Source: Sulfurovum sp. enrichment culture clone C5
GTDB lineage: Bacteria; Campylobacterota; Campylobacteria; Campylobacterales; Sulfurovaceae
NCBI GenBank assembly: GCA_001493195.1
Contig: FAXN01000038.1
Span: 1-64,000 of the forward strand
Reading direction: 5' to 3'
DNA length: 64,000 nucleotides
Positions within the stretch are counted from its first letter, which is position 1; each line of letters starts with the position of its first letter. The notes under the pieces were generated by a model. It ran no database searches. It was not told the origin of the DNA and worked only from the letters and a program-made list of their open reading frames with translations. The position numbers and the translations under genes are program-made. This document shows, in pieces, positions 8,198 through 17,400 of this stretch.

Positions 8198-9382
8198 ATG
8201 ACATTAGAAGAATTAGATAAAAAATATGTTTTGCATACATATGCAAGAGATTATACAAATTTTACATACGGTGTAGGCTCTACGCTTTATGATGAAAGCG
8301 GTAAAGATTATATAGACTTTGCAAGTGGTATAGGAGTAAATAGTGTTGGGCATGGAAATGAAAAACTAGCAAATGCTATATGCGAACAAGCCAAAAAAAT
8401 TATACACATATCAAATTTGCAAGTAATTGAACCACAAGCGAAATTGGCAGAAAAAATAGCTTTGCTATACAGCGATGATGTTGGAGTATTTTTTTCAAAT
8501 AGTGGGGCAGAGGCAAATGAAGGTGCTATAAAACTTGCTAGAAAATATGGTGAGATTAGTTTCCCTAAAAAACGATACAAAATCTTAACGCTTGAAAACT
8601 CTTTTCACGGACGAACACTAGCAACAGTAAAAGCAACTGGACAAGATAGTTTTCATCCATCATGCTTTGCACCATATATAGATGGTTTTTCTTATGTAAA
8701 AACCCTAAAAGATGTAGAAAATGCACTAGACGATGAGACTGTGGCGGTGATGATAGAGCTTATCAAAGGTGAGGGCGGTGTTGCAGCATTGCCAAAAGAC
8801 GAAGTGCAACATTTAGTAAAAGTTTTAAAAGAAAAAAATGTTTTGCTCATAGTCGATGAAGTTCAAAGCGGAGTATTTCGAAGTGGAGAGTTTTTGGCTT
8901 CACAAGTTTATGGCATCAAGCCTGACATCATAACTTTAGCGAAAGGACTTGCTGGTGGTGTGCCAATAGGTGCGATAGTAACACCACACAAAGATGTATT
9001 TGTCGCAGGAGATCATGGTAGTACATTTGGCGGGAATTATCTAAGTACAGCAGCTGGCAATACAGCATTGGAAATATTAAACAATATTAAAGAAAGCGGA
9101 CAATTAAGTAAAACTATCGCATATTTTGAAGATAAACTACAAACTATATTAAAAGAAAATAGCGACAAATTTGAAGCAGTAACTGGATTGGGATTGATGA
9201 GAGGCTTAAAAGCAAAAAGCAGTGAAATACAAGTCAAAACTATAAAACAGTCTTTAAAAGAGGGTGTAATAGTACTAAAGTCAGGCAATAATACCGTTCG
9301 ATTTTTACCAAGTCTTACTATCACAAAAGATGAAATAGATGAGGGTTTTGCACGATTTGAAAAGGCATTGTCAAATATATGA
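8198..9382 (+). CDS. argD: Acetylornithine/aspartate-family class III aminotransferase
   Basis: VDFASGIGVNSVGH, NSGAEANEGAIKLARK, DEVQSGVFRSG, LAKGLAGGVPIGA motifs. Confidence 0.82.
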   Translation: MTLEELDKKYVLHTYARDYTNFTYGVGSTLYDESGKDYIDFASGIGVNSVGHGNEKLANAICEQAKKIIHISNLQVIEPQAKLAEKIALLYSDDVGVFFSNSGAEANEGAIKLARKYGEISFPKKRYKILTLENSFHGRTLATVKATGQDSFHPSCFAPYIDGFSYVKTLKDVENALDDETVAVMIELIKGEGGVAALPKDEVQHLVKVLKEKNVLLIVDEVQSGVFRSGEFLASQVYGIKPDIITLAKGLAGGVPIGAIVTPHKDVFVAGDHGSTFGGNYLSTAAGNTALEILNNIKESGQLSKTIAYFEDKLQTILKENSDKFEAVTGLGLMRGLKAKSSEIQVKTIKQSLKEGVIVLKSGNNTVRFLPSLTITKDEIDEGFARFEKALSNI

Positions 9383-10365
9383 ACTTTAGTAGATATATGA
9401 ACGAGTGGCTATATGGAGATGATGGTTATTATAGTAGCTTTAAAACTATAGGCAAGGAAGGTGATTTCTATACCGCAGTGAGTAGTAGTAGATTTTTCGG
9501 CGCAAGTGTAGCCAATTTTTTACTTAAACTCATCAATGAAGATAACTCTAAAAAAGATGGTTATCTAGTAGAGATTGGCGCTCATAGAGGTTATCTCATC
9601 TGCGATATGATACAGTGGATATATAGTGTAGATCCTACGCTTATGCAAACACTTAGATTTGCTATCATAGAAAAACATCCCAGTCTCATAGAAGAGCAAA
9701 AAGCATACATACACAGCAGATTTGGCAATGATGTAAAGGTAGAGCATTTTAGCTCTGTCGGCGAAATAAAAACAGATTATGCCTTCGTAGTTTCAAATGA
9801 GATATTTGATGCATTTAGCTGTGAGCTTTATATGGAGGAAAAAATAGCAATAGTAAATGACAATGCTATCTCATGGGTACCAGCTCCAACGGATATGATA
9901 GAGTGGGGCAAAAAACATCGCCTCACAAAAGGTGAAATTGCAGTAGGTTATGAAGAGTTTGCAGATGAGTTTAAAAATTTACCAAAATGTGATTTTGTCT
10001 CTTTTGATTATGGGGAAAAGTATATAAGAAATGATTTTTCTATCAGGATTTACAAAGAACATCAAACTTATCCATTGTTTGATGAGAATTTAAATTTAAA
10101 AGATTTTTTTGGAAACTCAGATATAACATACGATGTAAATTTTGCTCATGTTATAGAAGCTTTTGAAAATAGTGGATTTAATCTAGTGGATTTAAAAACA
10201 CAAGCTAGAGCTTTGATAGACTTTGGGATCATAGATATACTCGAACAGTTTGCTAGAGTTACTACACAAGAGCGATATATAAGCGAAGCAGATAAGATAA
10301 AAACTCTCATCTCGCCTACTATAATGGGCGATAAGTTTAAAATGATATATTTATCAAAAGAATAA
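9379..10365 (+). CDS. SAM-dependent methyltransferase, MidA/DUF185-like
   Basis: GDFYTAVSSSRFFG...LVEIGAHRGYL...VSNEIFDAFS. Confidence 0.65.
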   Translation: MNFSRYMNEWLYGDDGYYSSFKTIGKEGDFYTAVSSSRFFGASVANFLLKLINEDNSKKDGYLVEIGAHRGYLICDMIQWIYSVDPTLMQTLRFAIIEKHPSLIEEQKAYIHSRFGNDVKVEHFSSVGEIKTDYAFVVSNEIFDAFSCELYMEEKIAIVNDNAISWVPAPTDMIEWGKKHRLTKGEIAVGYEEFADEFKNLPKCDFVSFDYGEKYIRNDFSIRIYKEHQTYPLFDENLNLKDFFGNSDITYDVNFAHVIEAFENSGFNLVDLKTQARALIDFGIIDILEQFARVTTQERYISEADKIKTLISPTIMGDKFKMIYLSKE

Positions 10366-10376
10366 TAGGATTTAAA

Positions 10377-10940
10377 ATGAAAAAAATAATATTTGCAATG
10401 TTGGCAATATCAAGCATGATGTTTGCAGATAAGATAAATGGCTATAACGAGCTTCATGATGCACTGTTTCTAGGTAATGATAAAAAAGCTATATCACTTA
10501 TAACAAATAAAAATTTTATAAACAGCAAAACAAAAGCAGGACTAACGCCTCTTCATATGGCGATAAAGCTAAGAAAAATCGATATTGCTACAAAGATGGT
10601 TGAAAGTGGAGCAGATATAAATGCAAAAGATAACAGAGGTTTAACTCCTCTTCATTATGCCATAGCACAAAATCAAACCAGTTTTGCAAAATACCTCATA
10701 GGCAAAAAAGCTGATATGGATATACAAAACAGTGAGGGCATAACACCTCTTCATCAGGCAGCATATAGTGGCGATAAATCTTTGGTTCAATACATGATAG
10801 ACAGAGATGCAGACACCGAGATAGAAAACAAGCAGGGCTTAACTGCCTGCCAGCTCGCATTTGTAAAGAAAAATATCGGAGTGGTAAATATCATAGCTTC
10901 AAAAGATAGGGATAGTTGCAAGATAAAGGCAAAGAGATGA
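10377..10940 (+). CDS. Ankyrin-repeat protein with signal peptide
   Basis: Repeated TPLHxAIxxxxxxxxxxLIxxGAD units; N-terminal MKKIIFAMLAISSMMFA. Confidence 0.85.
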   Translation: MKKIIFAMLAISSMMFADKINGYNELHDALFLGNDKKAISLITNKNFINSKTKAGLTPLHMAIKLRKIDIATKMVESGADINAKDNRGLTPLHYAIAQNQTSFAKYLIGKKADMDIQNSEGITPLHQAAYSGDKSLVQYMIDRDADTEIENKQGLTACQLAFVKKNIGVVNIIASKDRDSCKIKAKR

Positions 10941-11137
10941 ATATAGTAGTAAATGGCGAAATAAAAGAAGTGAAAGAAGATATAACCATACAAGAATTGA
11001 TAGAATTTTTAAGTATTAAAGTTGGGGTTATGGCAGTAGCCGTAAATATGAATATAGTGAAAAAAGATGATTGGGATAGTTTTAAACTAAATCAAGATGA
11101 TAAAGTGGAGTTGTTGCAATTTGTTGGCGGAGGATGA
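10937..11137 (+). CDS. thiS: Sulfur carrier protein ThiS
   Basis: MNIVVNGEIKEV...VELLQFVGGG, terminal GG. Confidence 0.88.
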   Translation: MNIVVNGEIKEVKEDITIQELIEFLSIKVGVMAVAVNMNIVKKDDWDSFKLNQDDKVELLQFVGGG

Positions 11138-11141
11138 TCTT

Positions 11142-11172
11142 CCCGTCATTGCGAACAAAGTGAAGCAATCCA
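11142..11172. repeat. Short dispersed repeat fragment (inverted copy of the 19.2/20.1/21.1 kb repeat)
   Basis: cGTCATTGCGAACAAAGTGAAGCAATCCA resembles the reverse complement of TGGATTGCTTCGTCACTTTGTTTCTCGCAATGAC. Confidence 0.6.
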
Positions 11173-11249
11173 TGCATTGTTATACTAAGATAAATTCATT
11201 ATCCCTCTTTTTTCTTTACTACCTTTTTAGTAAAGGTAGTGCCAAAAGC

Positions 11250-11295
11250 GCAAACACTCAGAGTTCGCTTCGCTCGTATGGTGCTTCGTGTTTGC
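11250..11295. repeat. Inverted repeat / potential hairpin
   Basis: GCAAACAC (11250-11257) ... GTGTTTGC (11288-11295). Confidence 0.45.
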
Positions 11296-11338
11296 AATTA
11301 TTTAAAATTTCACACAAACTCACACTCACACAGATTAA

Positions 11339-11689
11339 CTATTCGCCAATAACCACAACAGCGATGGCGAAACCTCCGTCATGACTGATGGATAGTGAGC
11401 TATTAGTATGTGGGAAGTTTGGAGCGACTTTTTCGCTTAGTGTAAAACGTGGAGCGCCTTTGGAGTTTTTGGCGATGATGATGTCATGGAAGCCCAGTTC
11501 TGCGCCTATGCCACACCCAAATGCTTTACTGATAGCCTCTTTTGCAGCCCAAAATCCAGCTACACTTGCACTGTTTTTTGCCAATGCTATCTCATCCTCA
11601 TTTAAAAACCTCTCTTTGAAGGTATTTCCATGCTTTTCTATGGCTTTTTCTATACGGTTAATCGCGATGATATCTGTTCCTATTTTCAT
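11339..11689 (-). CDS. acpS: Holo-[acyl-carrier-protein] synthase
   Basis: MKIGTDIIAINRIEKAI...AKNSASVAGFWAAKEAISKAFG...LSISHDGGFA. Confidence 0.9.
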   Translation of the reverse strand: MKIGTDIIAINRIEKAIEKHGNTFKERFLNEDEIALAKNSASVAGFWAAKEAISKAFGCGIGAELGFHDIIIAKNSKGAPRFTLSEKVAPNFPHTNSSLSISHDGGFAIAVVVIGE

Positions 11690-11745
11690 GGGTATTAGTT
11701 TAGCATAGGTTTTAGTTAAAAATGATAAAATTGAATTAAGAAAAA
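11551..11745. repeat. Direct repeat A, original copy (acpS 5' region and upstream)
   Basis: ~95% identical by eye to 13062-13255. Confidence 0.9.
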
Positions 11746-11834
11746 TGGGATTGGTGCAGTGTGTATGGTATTTAGCGAATCAGACACAGAAACAAAACCC
11801 AAAAGCTACCACCAAAATCTTCGATTTGCACAAT

Positions 11835-11869
11835 TATATGTAAAGAAAATTGCAAAATCTTTACATATA
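11835..11869. promoter_or_regulatory. Palindromic operator upstream of fic
   Basis: TATATGTAAAG-13 nt-CTTTACATATA, perfect 11-bp arms. Confidence 0.6.
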
Positions 11870-11898
11870 GTGTATAATATGTTAAAAAAAGTGAGAAA
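11852..11898. repeat. Direct repeat B, copy 1
   Basis: 47 nt, 43/47 identical to 13018-13064. Confidence 0.85.
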
Positions 11899-11938
11899 TT
11901 TTGACATGTTGGGTGATACAAATAGTGGAGTGCTATAG

Positions 11939-13009
11939 ATGAAAGAGTTTATACCAAATAAATTGCCAATCCAAAAAGATATAGAGACAAAAGAGATTTT
12001 AAGAGCTACAATATCAGCTCACAAAACACTTGCAGAGCTAAAAGGAATTGCGAATTCTTTGCCAAATCAAAAAATAGTTATCAATACTTTGGTACTACAA
12101 GAAGCCAAAGATAGTAGTGAGATTGAGAATATCATCACTACACATGATGAGATTTATCGCTCTAGCATTTCAGATAGTTCACTTAGTAGCGACATCAAAG
12201 AGGTACAAAACTATAAAGATGCTCTGACACTAGGGTTTGAAATCATCAAAACAAAACAGATGCTTAGTATTAATCACATCAAAGAAATTCAAGCTACACT
12301 AGAGCAAAACGATGCAGGATTTAGAAAACAAAGTGGAACTGTACTCAAAAATCCAAAAACAGGAGAGATAAAACTTATCCCACCACAAAACCCAAAAGAT
12401 ATAGAAGAGCTTATGTCAAACCTTGTGGAGTATATCAATGATGCAAGTTTGGAAGAGTTTGATAGCCTAGTCAAGATGGCAATCATCCATTATCAGTTTG
12501 AATCAATCCACCCTTTTTATGATGGTAATGGACGAACAGGAAGAATTATCAATATCTTGTATCTGGTGTTAGAAGAGTTATTGGATGTACCAATACTCTA
12601 TTTAAGTCGGTATATCATTAGGCACAAAGCTGATTATTATAGATTGCTCAGTGATGTAAGTTTCAATGATGGATTAAATGAGTGGATATTGTTTATCCTT
12701 AGAGGTGTCGAAGAGATAGCAAGAGAAACAATCCAGACTATCAAAAGTATCGAAAATTTGATGAATGAAACAAAAAACATCATCATAGAACAAAAACCAA
12801 AGATGTATAGCAAAGATTTGCTAGAAGCACTTTTCTATCACCCATATACTAAAAGAGCTTTTATAGAAGAGCAACTAGGTGTATCAAGACCGACAGCAAC
12901 TAATTATCTTAATGAGTTGGAAAAAATAGGCATTTTATCAAGCAAAAAGATAGGTAAAGAGATATTCTATATCCATACCAAACTTTTTGATTTGTTTAAG
13001 GATATGTAA
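11939..13009 (+). CDS. Fic/DOC family protein with N-terminal inhibitory helix and C-terminal winged-helix domain
   Basis: Fic motif HPFYDGNGRTGR; inhibitory motif SSEIEN ((S/T)xxxE(G/N)); C-terminal GVSRPTATNYLNELEKIGIL helix-turn-helix. Confidence 0.9.
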   Translation: MKEFIPNKLPIQKDIETKEILRATISAHKTLAELKGIANSLPNQKIVINTLVLQEAKDSSEIENIITTHDEIYRSSISDSSLSSDIKEVQNYKDALTLGFEIIKTKQMLSINHIKEIQATLEQNDAGFRKQSGTVLKNPKTGEIKLIPPQNPKDIEELMSNLVEYINDASLEEFDSLVKMAIIHYQFESIHPFYDGNGRTGRIINILYLVLEELLDVPILYLSRYIIRHKADYYRLLSDVSFNDGLNEWILFILRGVEEIARETIQTIKSIENLMNETKNIIIEQKPKMYSKDLLEALFYHPYTKRAFIEEQLGVSRPTATNYLNELEKIGILSSKKIGKEIFYIHTKLFDLFKDM

Positions 13010-13017
13010 ACAAAATA

Positions 13018-13064
13018 GCAAAATCTTTACATGTAGTGGATGTTATGTTAAAAAAAGTGAGAAA
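13018..13064. repeat. Direct repeat B, copy 2 (operator-like copy after fic)
   Basis: GCAAAATCTTTACATGTAGTGGATGTTATGTTAAAAAAAGTGAGAAA. Confidence 0.85.
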
Positions 13065-13255
13065 ATCCAGCCACACTTGCACTGTTTTTGCCAATGCTAT
13101 CTCATCCTCATTTAAAAACCTCTCTTTGAAGGTATTTCCATGCTTTTCTATGGCTTTTTCTATGCGACTAATCGCGATGATATCGTTCCTATTTTCATGG
13201 GTATTAGTTTAGCATAGGTTTTAGTTAAAAATGATAAAATTTGATTAAGAAAAAA
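13062..13255 (-). pseudogene. acpS 5'-fragment duplicate (direct repeat A, copy 2)
   Basis: Near-identical to 11551-11745 with single-base deletions that break the frame; lacks the rest of acpS. Confidence 0.88.
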
Positions 13256-13354
13256 GAATAAGAATGACAGATAATAACAAGATTTGTCTACAAGAAGTGA
13301 ATTTAAAAGTCATGCGATATCAGAAATATTTTAGATTACAAAGGAGATATATAG

Positions 13355-13513
13355 ATGAGTTTTGGTTTGTTGCGGGAATATAATTTTGATCTGAGACCTT
13401 CGGGTTATGAGCCCGACGAGCATTTAAGCAAAATTCAAGATTTTATAGATTATAATTTGCTTAACATACTTCCTCCACCTCTTGTAAAAGTGCAAATGAG
13501 GGAGTGCTTATGA
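13355..13513 (+). other. Short ORF (52 aa, MSFGLLREYNFDLRPSGYEPDEH...) containing a tRNA-fMet fragment
   Basis: AAGGAG RBS, ATG, stop overlapping the start of the Abi frame (ATGA). Confidence 0.35.
13395..13421 (-). repeat. 27-nt exact fragment of initiator tRNA (anticodon arm region)
   Basis: GACCTTCGGGTTATGAGCCCGACGAGC identical to 26557-26583. Confidence 0.9.
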
Positions 13514-14385
13514 TTCCTTACACCAAACCACATTTATCCTTTCAGGAACAAATCAACCTTTTAAAAGATAGAAATTGAATCATTCCAAACGAAGCTTATG
13601 CCATGCAAAAACTTCAGCACATAAGCTATTATAGATTAAGTGCATATTTTTTGCCTTTTCAGTCTCAAAAAGATAGATTTGATGATGGTATTACTTTTAA
13701 CGATATTGTGGAACTTTATCATTTCGACAAAGAACTTAGAATATTAACTTTTGGTGCAATAGAAAAAATAGAGATATTTTTAAGAACTTCTATCGCATAT
13801 AATTTTTCAAAAGAACATGATGTTTTTGGATATACATGTAAAACAAACTTTTGTTGCAATGATGAAAATTTTAAGTGGCTAACAGAAGATATAACCAAAG
13901 AAACCAGTCGATCAAAAGAGACTTTTATCAAGCATTTTAGAGACAATTACATAGAAAAAGATTTACCTATCTGGATGGTGGTAGAGACTATATCTTTTGG
14001 AACATTGTCAAAGTTTTATACCTCTCTTTGTCCTCAAACTGAAAAGCTTATACTTGACGGGATAAAGTTGCCGTCTTTTGTGTTTAAAAATTGGATTCAT
14101 GTTTTTTCGTATGTCAGAAATATATCAGCTCATCATAGCAGACTATGGAATAGACAATTTGTCATCAAAGCAAAAATCCCAAAACATAAAATTGAATTCA
14201 AAGGCTTGATAAATGACAAGTATTATACTTTTGCGGTTATGACACATTATGTTTTAAGTGCTATCAATGATACTTTTGATTTTAAAGATGAGTTAAAAAG
14301 TTTGTTTGAGAAATATCCTAAAATTGATAAAAAGGCTATGGGTTTTGTGGATGATTGGGAAAAGTTGGAGATGTGGCAGAGATGA
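13510..14385 (+). pseudogene. Abi_2 (AbiD/AbiF-like) abortive-infection protein interrupted by in-frame TGA at 13576-13578
   Basis: MIPYTKPHLSFQEQINLLKDRN*IIPNEAYAMQKLQHISYYRLSAYFLPF...NISAHHSRLWNR; both halves in the same frame. Confidence 0.75.
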
Positions 14386-14427
14386 GTAATGAGTATTTTA
14401 AGTTATAGAGGAGCGGGTTTATAAACA

Positions 14428-17400
14428 ATGAGTGCTATAGTACCAAACTGGAATATATTTAAAACAAAATTTAATGATAATCCAACATATTACTTTGAGT
14501 ATTTTTGTTATTTGCTTTTTTGTATTGAGTATAGTAAGCCTCAAGGTGTATTTCGTTATAAAAATCAATCAGGTATTGAATGGAATCCTATTGAAGTGAA
14601 TGGCAGAATAATAGTAGCTCAATGTAAGTTTTATGACACATCAATAGGTAGTCATAAAGATGAGATCATTGAAATGCTTAATACTATACAAAAAAATTAC
14701 ACGACACCATGTGAATTAAAATTTTATACCAATCAAGACTGGGGTCAAGGTAAAAAGCAAGGAACAAATAATTCACAAGTAAAAATAGACATTGAAGATA
14801 AAGCTCAAAAGTATGGTATCACTATCGATTGGCGAACAAATGAGACTTACTTTTTATCTCTAGATGTAGCATTCAATCAAGATCTGATGAAACATTTTTT
14901 TACTGATAGAAGTATCTATGACTTAGTGTATGACAAACAAATACATACTCAAAACATTTTAAAAGATATTCGTACGGACATTGATTTTAAATCTCAAAAA
15001 ATCGAGATTGATAGAAGTGGTGAAATCAACCAAATTCAAAAGGAACTTGAAAATTATCAGGCATTGATCATAAGCGGTATTGGTGGTGTAGGCAAAACGG
15101 CTATTGTAAAAAAGCTTTATGAAAAAATTGAAAATGATGAACCACTCTATCTATTTAAAGCCAGTGAATTTGAAACGAATCAAATTGATAATCTCTTTGG
15201 TATATATTCGTTGCAAAAATTTATGGATGTGCATACTCATTATAATACAAAAGTTGTTGTAATTGATTCGACTGAAAAAATACTTGACCTTAATAATGCC
15301 AATCCTTTTAAAGAGTTCATATCTACACTATTGGATAATCAATGGAAAATACTTTTTACAACACGATACGCTTATTTAGATGACTTGAAGTATCACTTGC
15401 AACAGAATTTACAAATAATCCCATACGGAGTAGATATTCAAAACCTTTCAGCAGAAGCATTACATTCTTTGAGTCAAAAGTATCACTTTACTCTACCTCA
15501 AGATGAAAAGCTACTAGAGCTTCTCAAAAACCCTTTTGAGCTTAAAGGCTATCTATCTCTCTATACAGGTGAAGTAATCGATTATCAAACCTTTAAAGCT
15601 AAACTGTGGAATCAAAATATTACAAAATCAAATCCACAAAGAGAGTTGTGTTTTGTGAAGCTTGTATCAGCAAGAGCCAACGAAGGACAGTTTTATGTAA
15701 ATATTGAGTGTAGTACCAACGCACTTGAAGAGCTACTCAAGGATGGTATTTTAGGTTATGAAACAGCAGGGTATTTTATCACCCATGATAAATATGAGGA
15801 GTGGGGATTAGCGTATATTATCGAAAGAGAGTTTATCAAACGAAAAGATGTCAATAACTTCTTTGAGCAAATTGGTAGCTCATTGCCCATTCGTAGAGCT
15901 TTTAGAAATTGGGTATCGGAAAAACTTTTGCTCAATGATGGGACAATAGAAAGCTTTATTGAAGATGTGATAGACAATGGAGAGATAGAGTCATTTTGGA
16001 AAGATGAAGTTTTTGTTTCTGTTTTATTATCAGAGTATTCGCAAACATTTTTTAAAAACTACGATACAGAACTCAAAGCCAATGACTATAAACTCTTGAA
16101 ACGCATTGCATTTTTATTACAGATAGCATGTAAAGAGGTCGATGATAGTATCTGGAAGCAGGCTGGTATACACAATATACATGCTATGAAAGATATAAAA
16201 TACATTTTTACCAAACCGATAGGTAGTGGGTGGATTAGTTTCGTAAGATATATATGGAAAAATATTGATACTCTACAATTGCAACATATCAATACAATTT
16301 TGCCAGTCTTATCAGATTGGAATGATAATGTAAAAAGTGGTGACACTACACAAGCCACTTCTTTAATTGCATTAAAATATTACAATTTAATTTATAGCGA
16401 AGAGTATAAATATAGCTTGAAAGACAATATCTCTACAATATGTAAAGTTATTATTAATGGTTCAAATGAAATACAAGAAGAGTTAAAAGATATTTTTGAT
16501 GAAATCATAAAGAACAAATGGAAAAGTCATAGCGACAAATATTATGAATTATCAAAAATAATTTTAGCTAAAATCGATGGATGGTCAATCTCAAAAAAAA
16601 TAACTAAAGAAATACTAGAATTAGCCAAGCTATTTTGGACAAAAACACCTAGAAAAGTTGAAGATAATGGTGTATTTTCTCATTATGAACGAGAAGTTGT
16701 TGAGGATGCTTTTAATCTTGTTAATGAATACGAATTCAAGTATTTTCCGTCAAGTGCATATCAAACACCTATCTTATCCTTATTAAGAAATGATTTTAAA
16801 AATACAGTATATTTTATTTTGAATTTTATAAATCAATCTGTTGAAAATTATGCTAAGTCTGATTGGGAAAATAGGTTTCACGATAGCAGTGTCTTTGAAG
16901 TTGATTTGTATATCGATAACGAAGTTTATATACAATATCATAGTCAAGCATTATGGAATATATACAGAGGTACAAGTTCTCCTGTATCACCTTACTTATT
17001 GCAATCCATTCATATGGCATTAGAAAAACATCTCTTAGAAATAGCACCTTTGATAGATTCTAAGACTTTAGAGATGTGGCTAATTTATCTGCTTAAAAAT
17101 TCTAAATCCTCTTCAATTTCTGCAATTGTTGCAAGTATTGTTTTAGCCAACCAAGAAAAAACTTTTAATGTTGCCGCCATACTTTTTAAAACTAAAGAAT
17201 TTATCCGAGCAGACCTAATCAGACATATGAAAGATAGTTATGAGGTAAAGTCTTTGAATAGCATGGGATATGGTCTAAATGTTTGGCACCAATTTTATCA
17301 AGATGAACGATTAAAAACTTGTGAAGATAAACATAGAAACTCACATTTAGAAAGACTATTTTTAAATTACCAACTTTTTAGAACAAAAGAAATTAGCGAA

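Noticed and set aside
11097-11384. 95-aa plus-strand ORF after thiS
   Set aside because: Overlaps thiS, the repeat/hairpin cluster and the 3' end of acpS; translation is repeat-derived.
11388-11708. 106-aa plus-strand ORF
   Set aside because: Antisense of acpS, whose motifs are clear on the minus strand.
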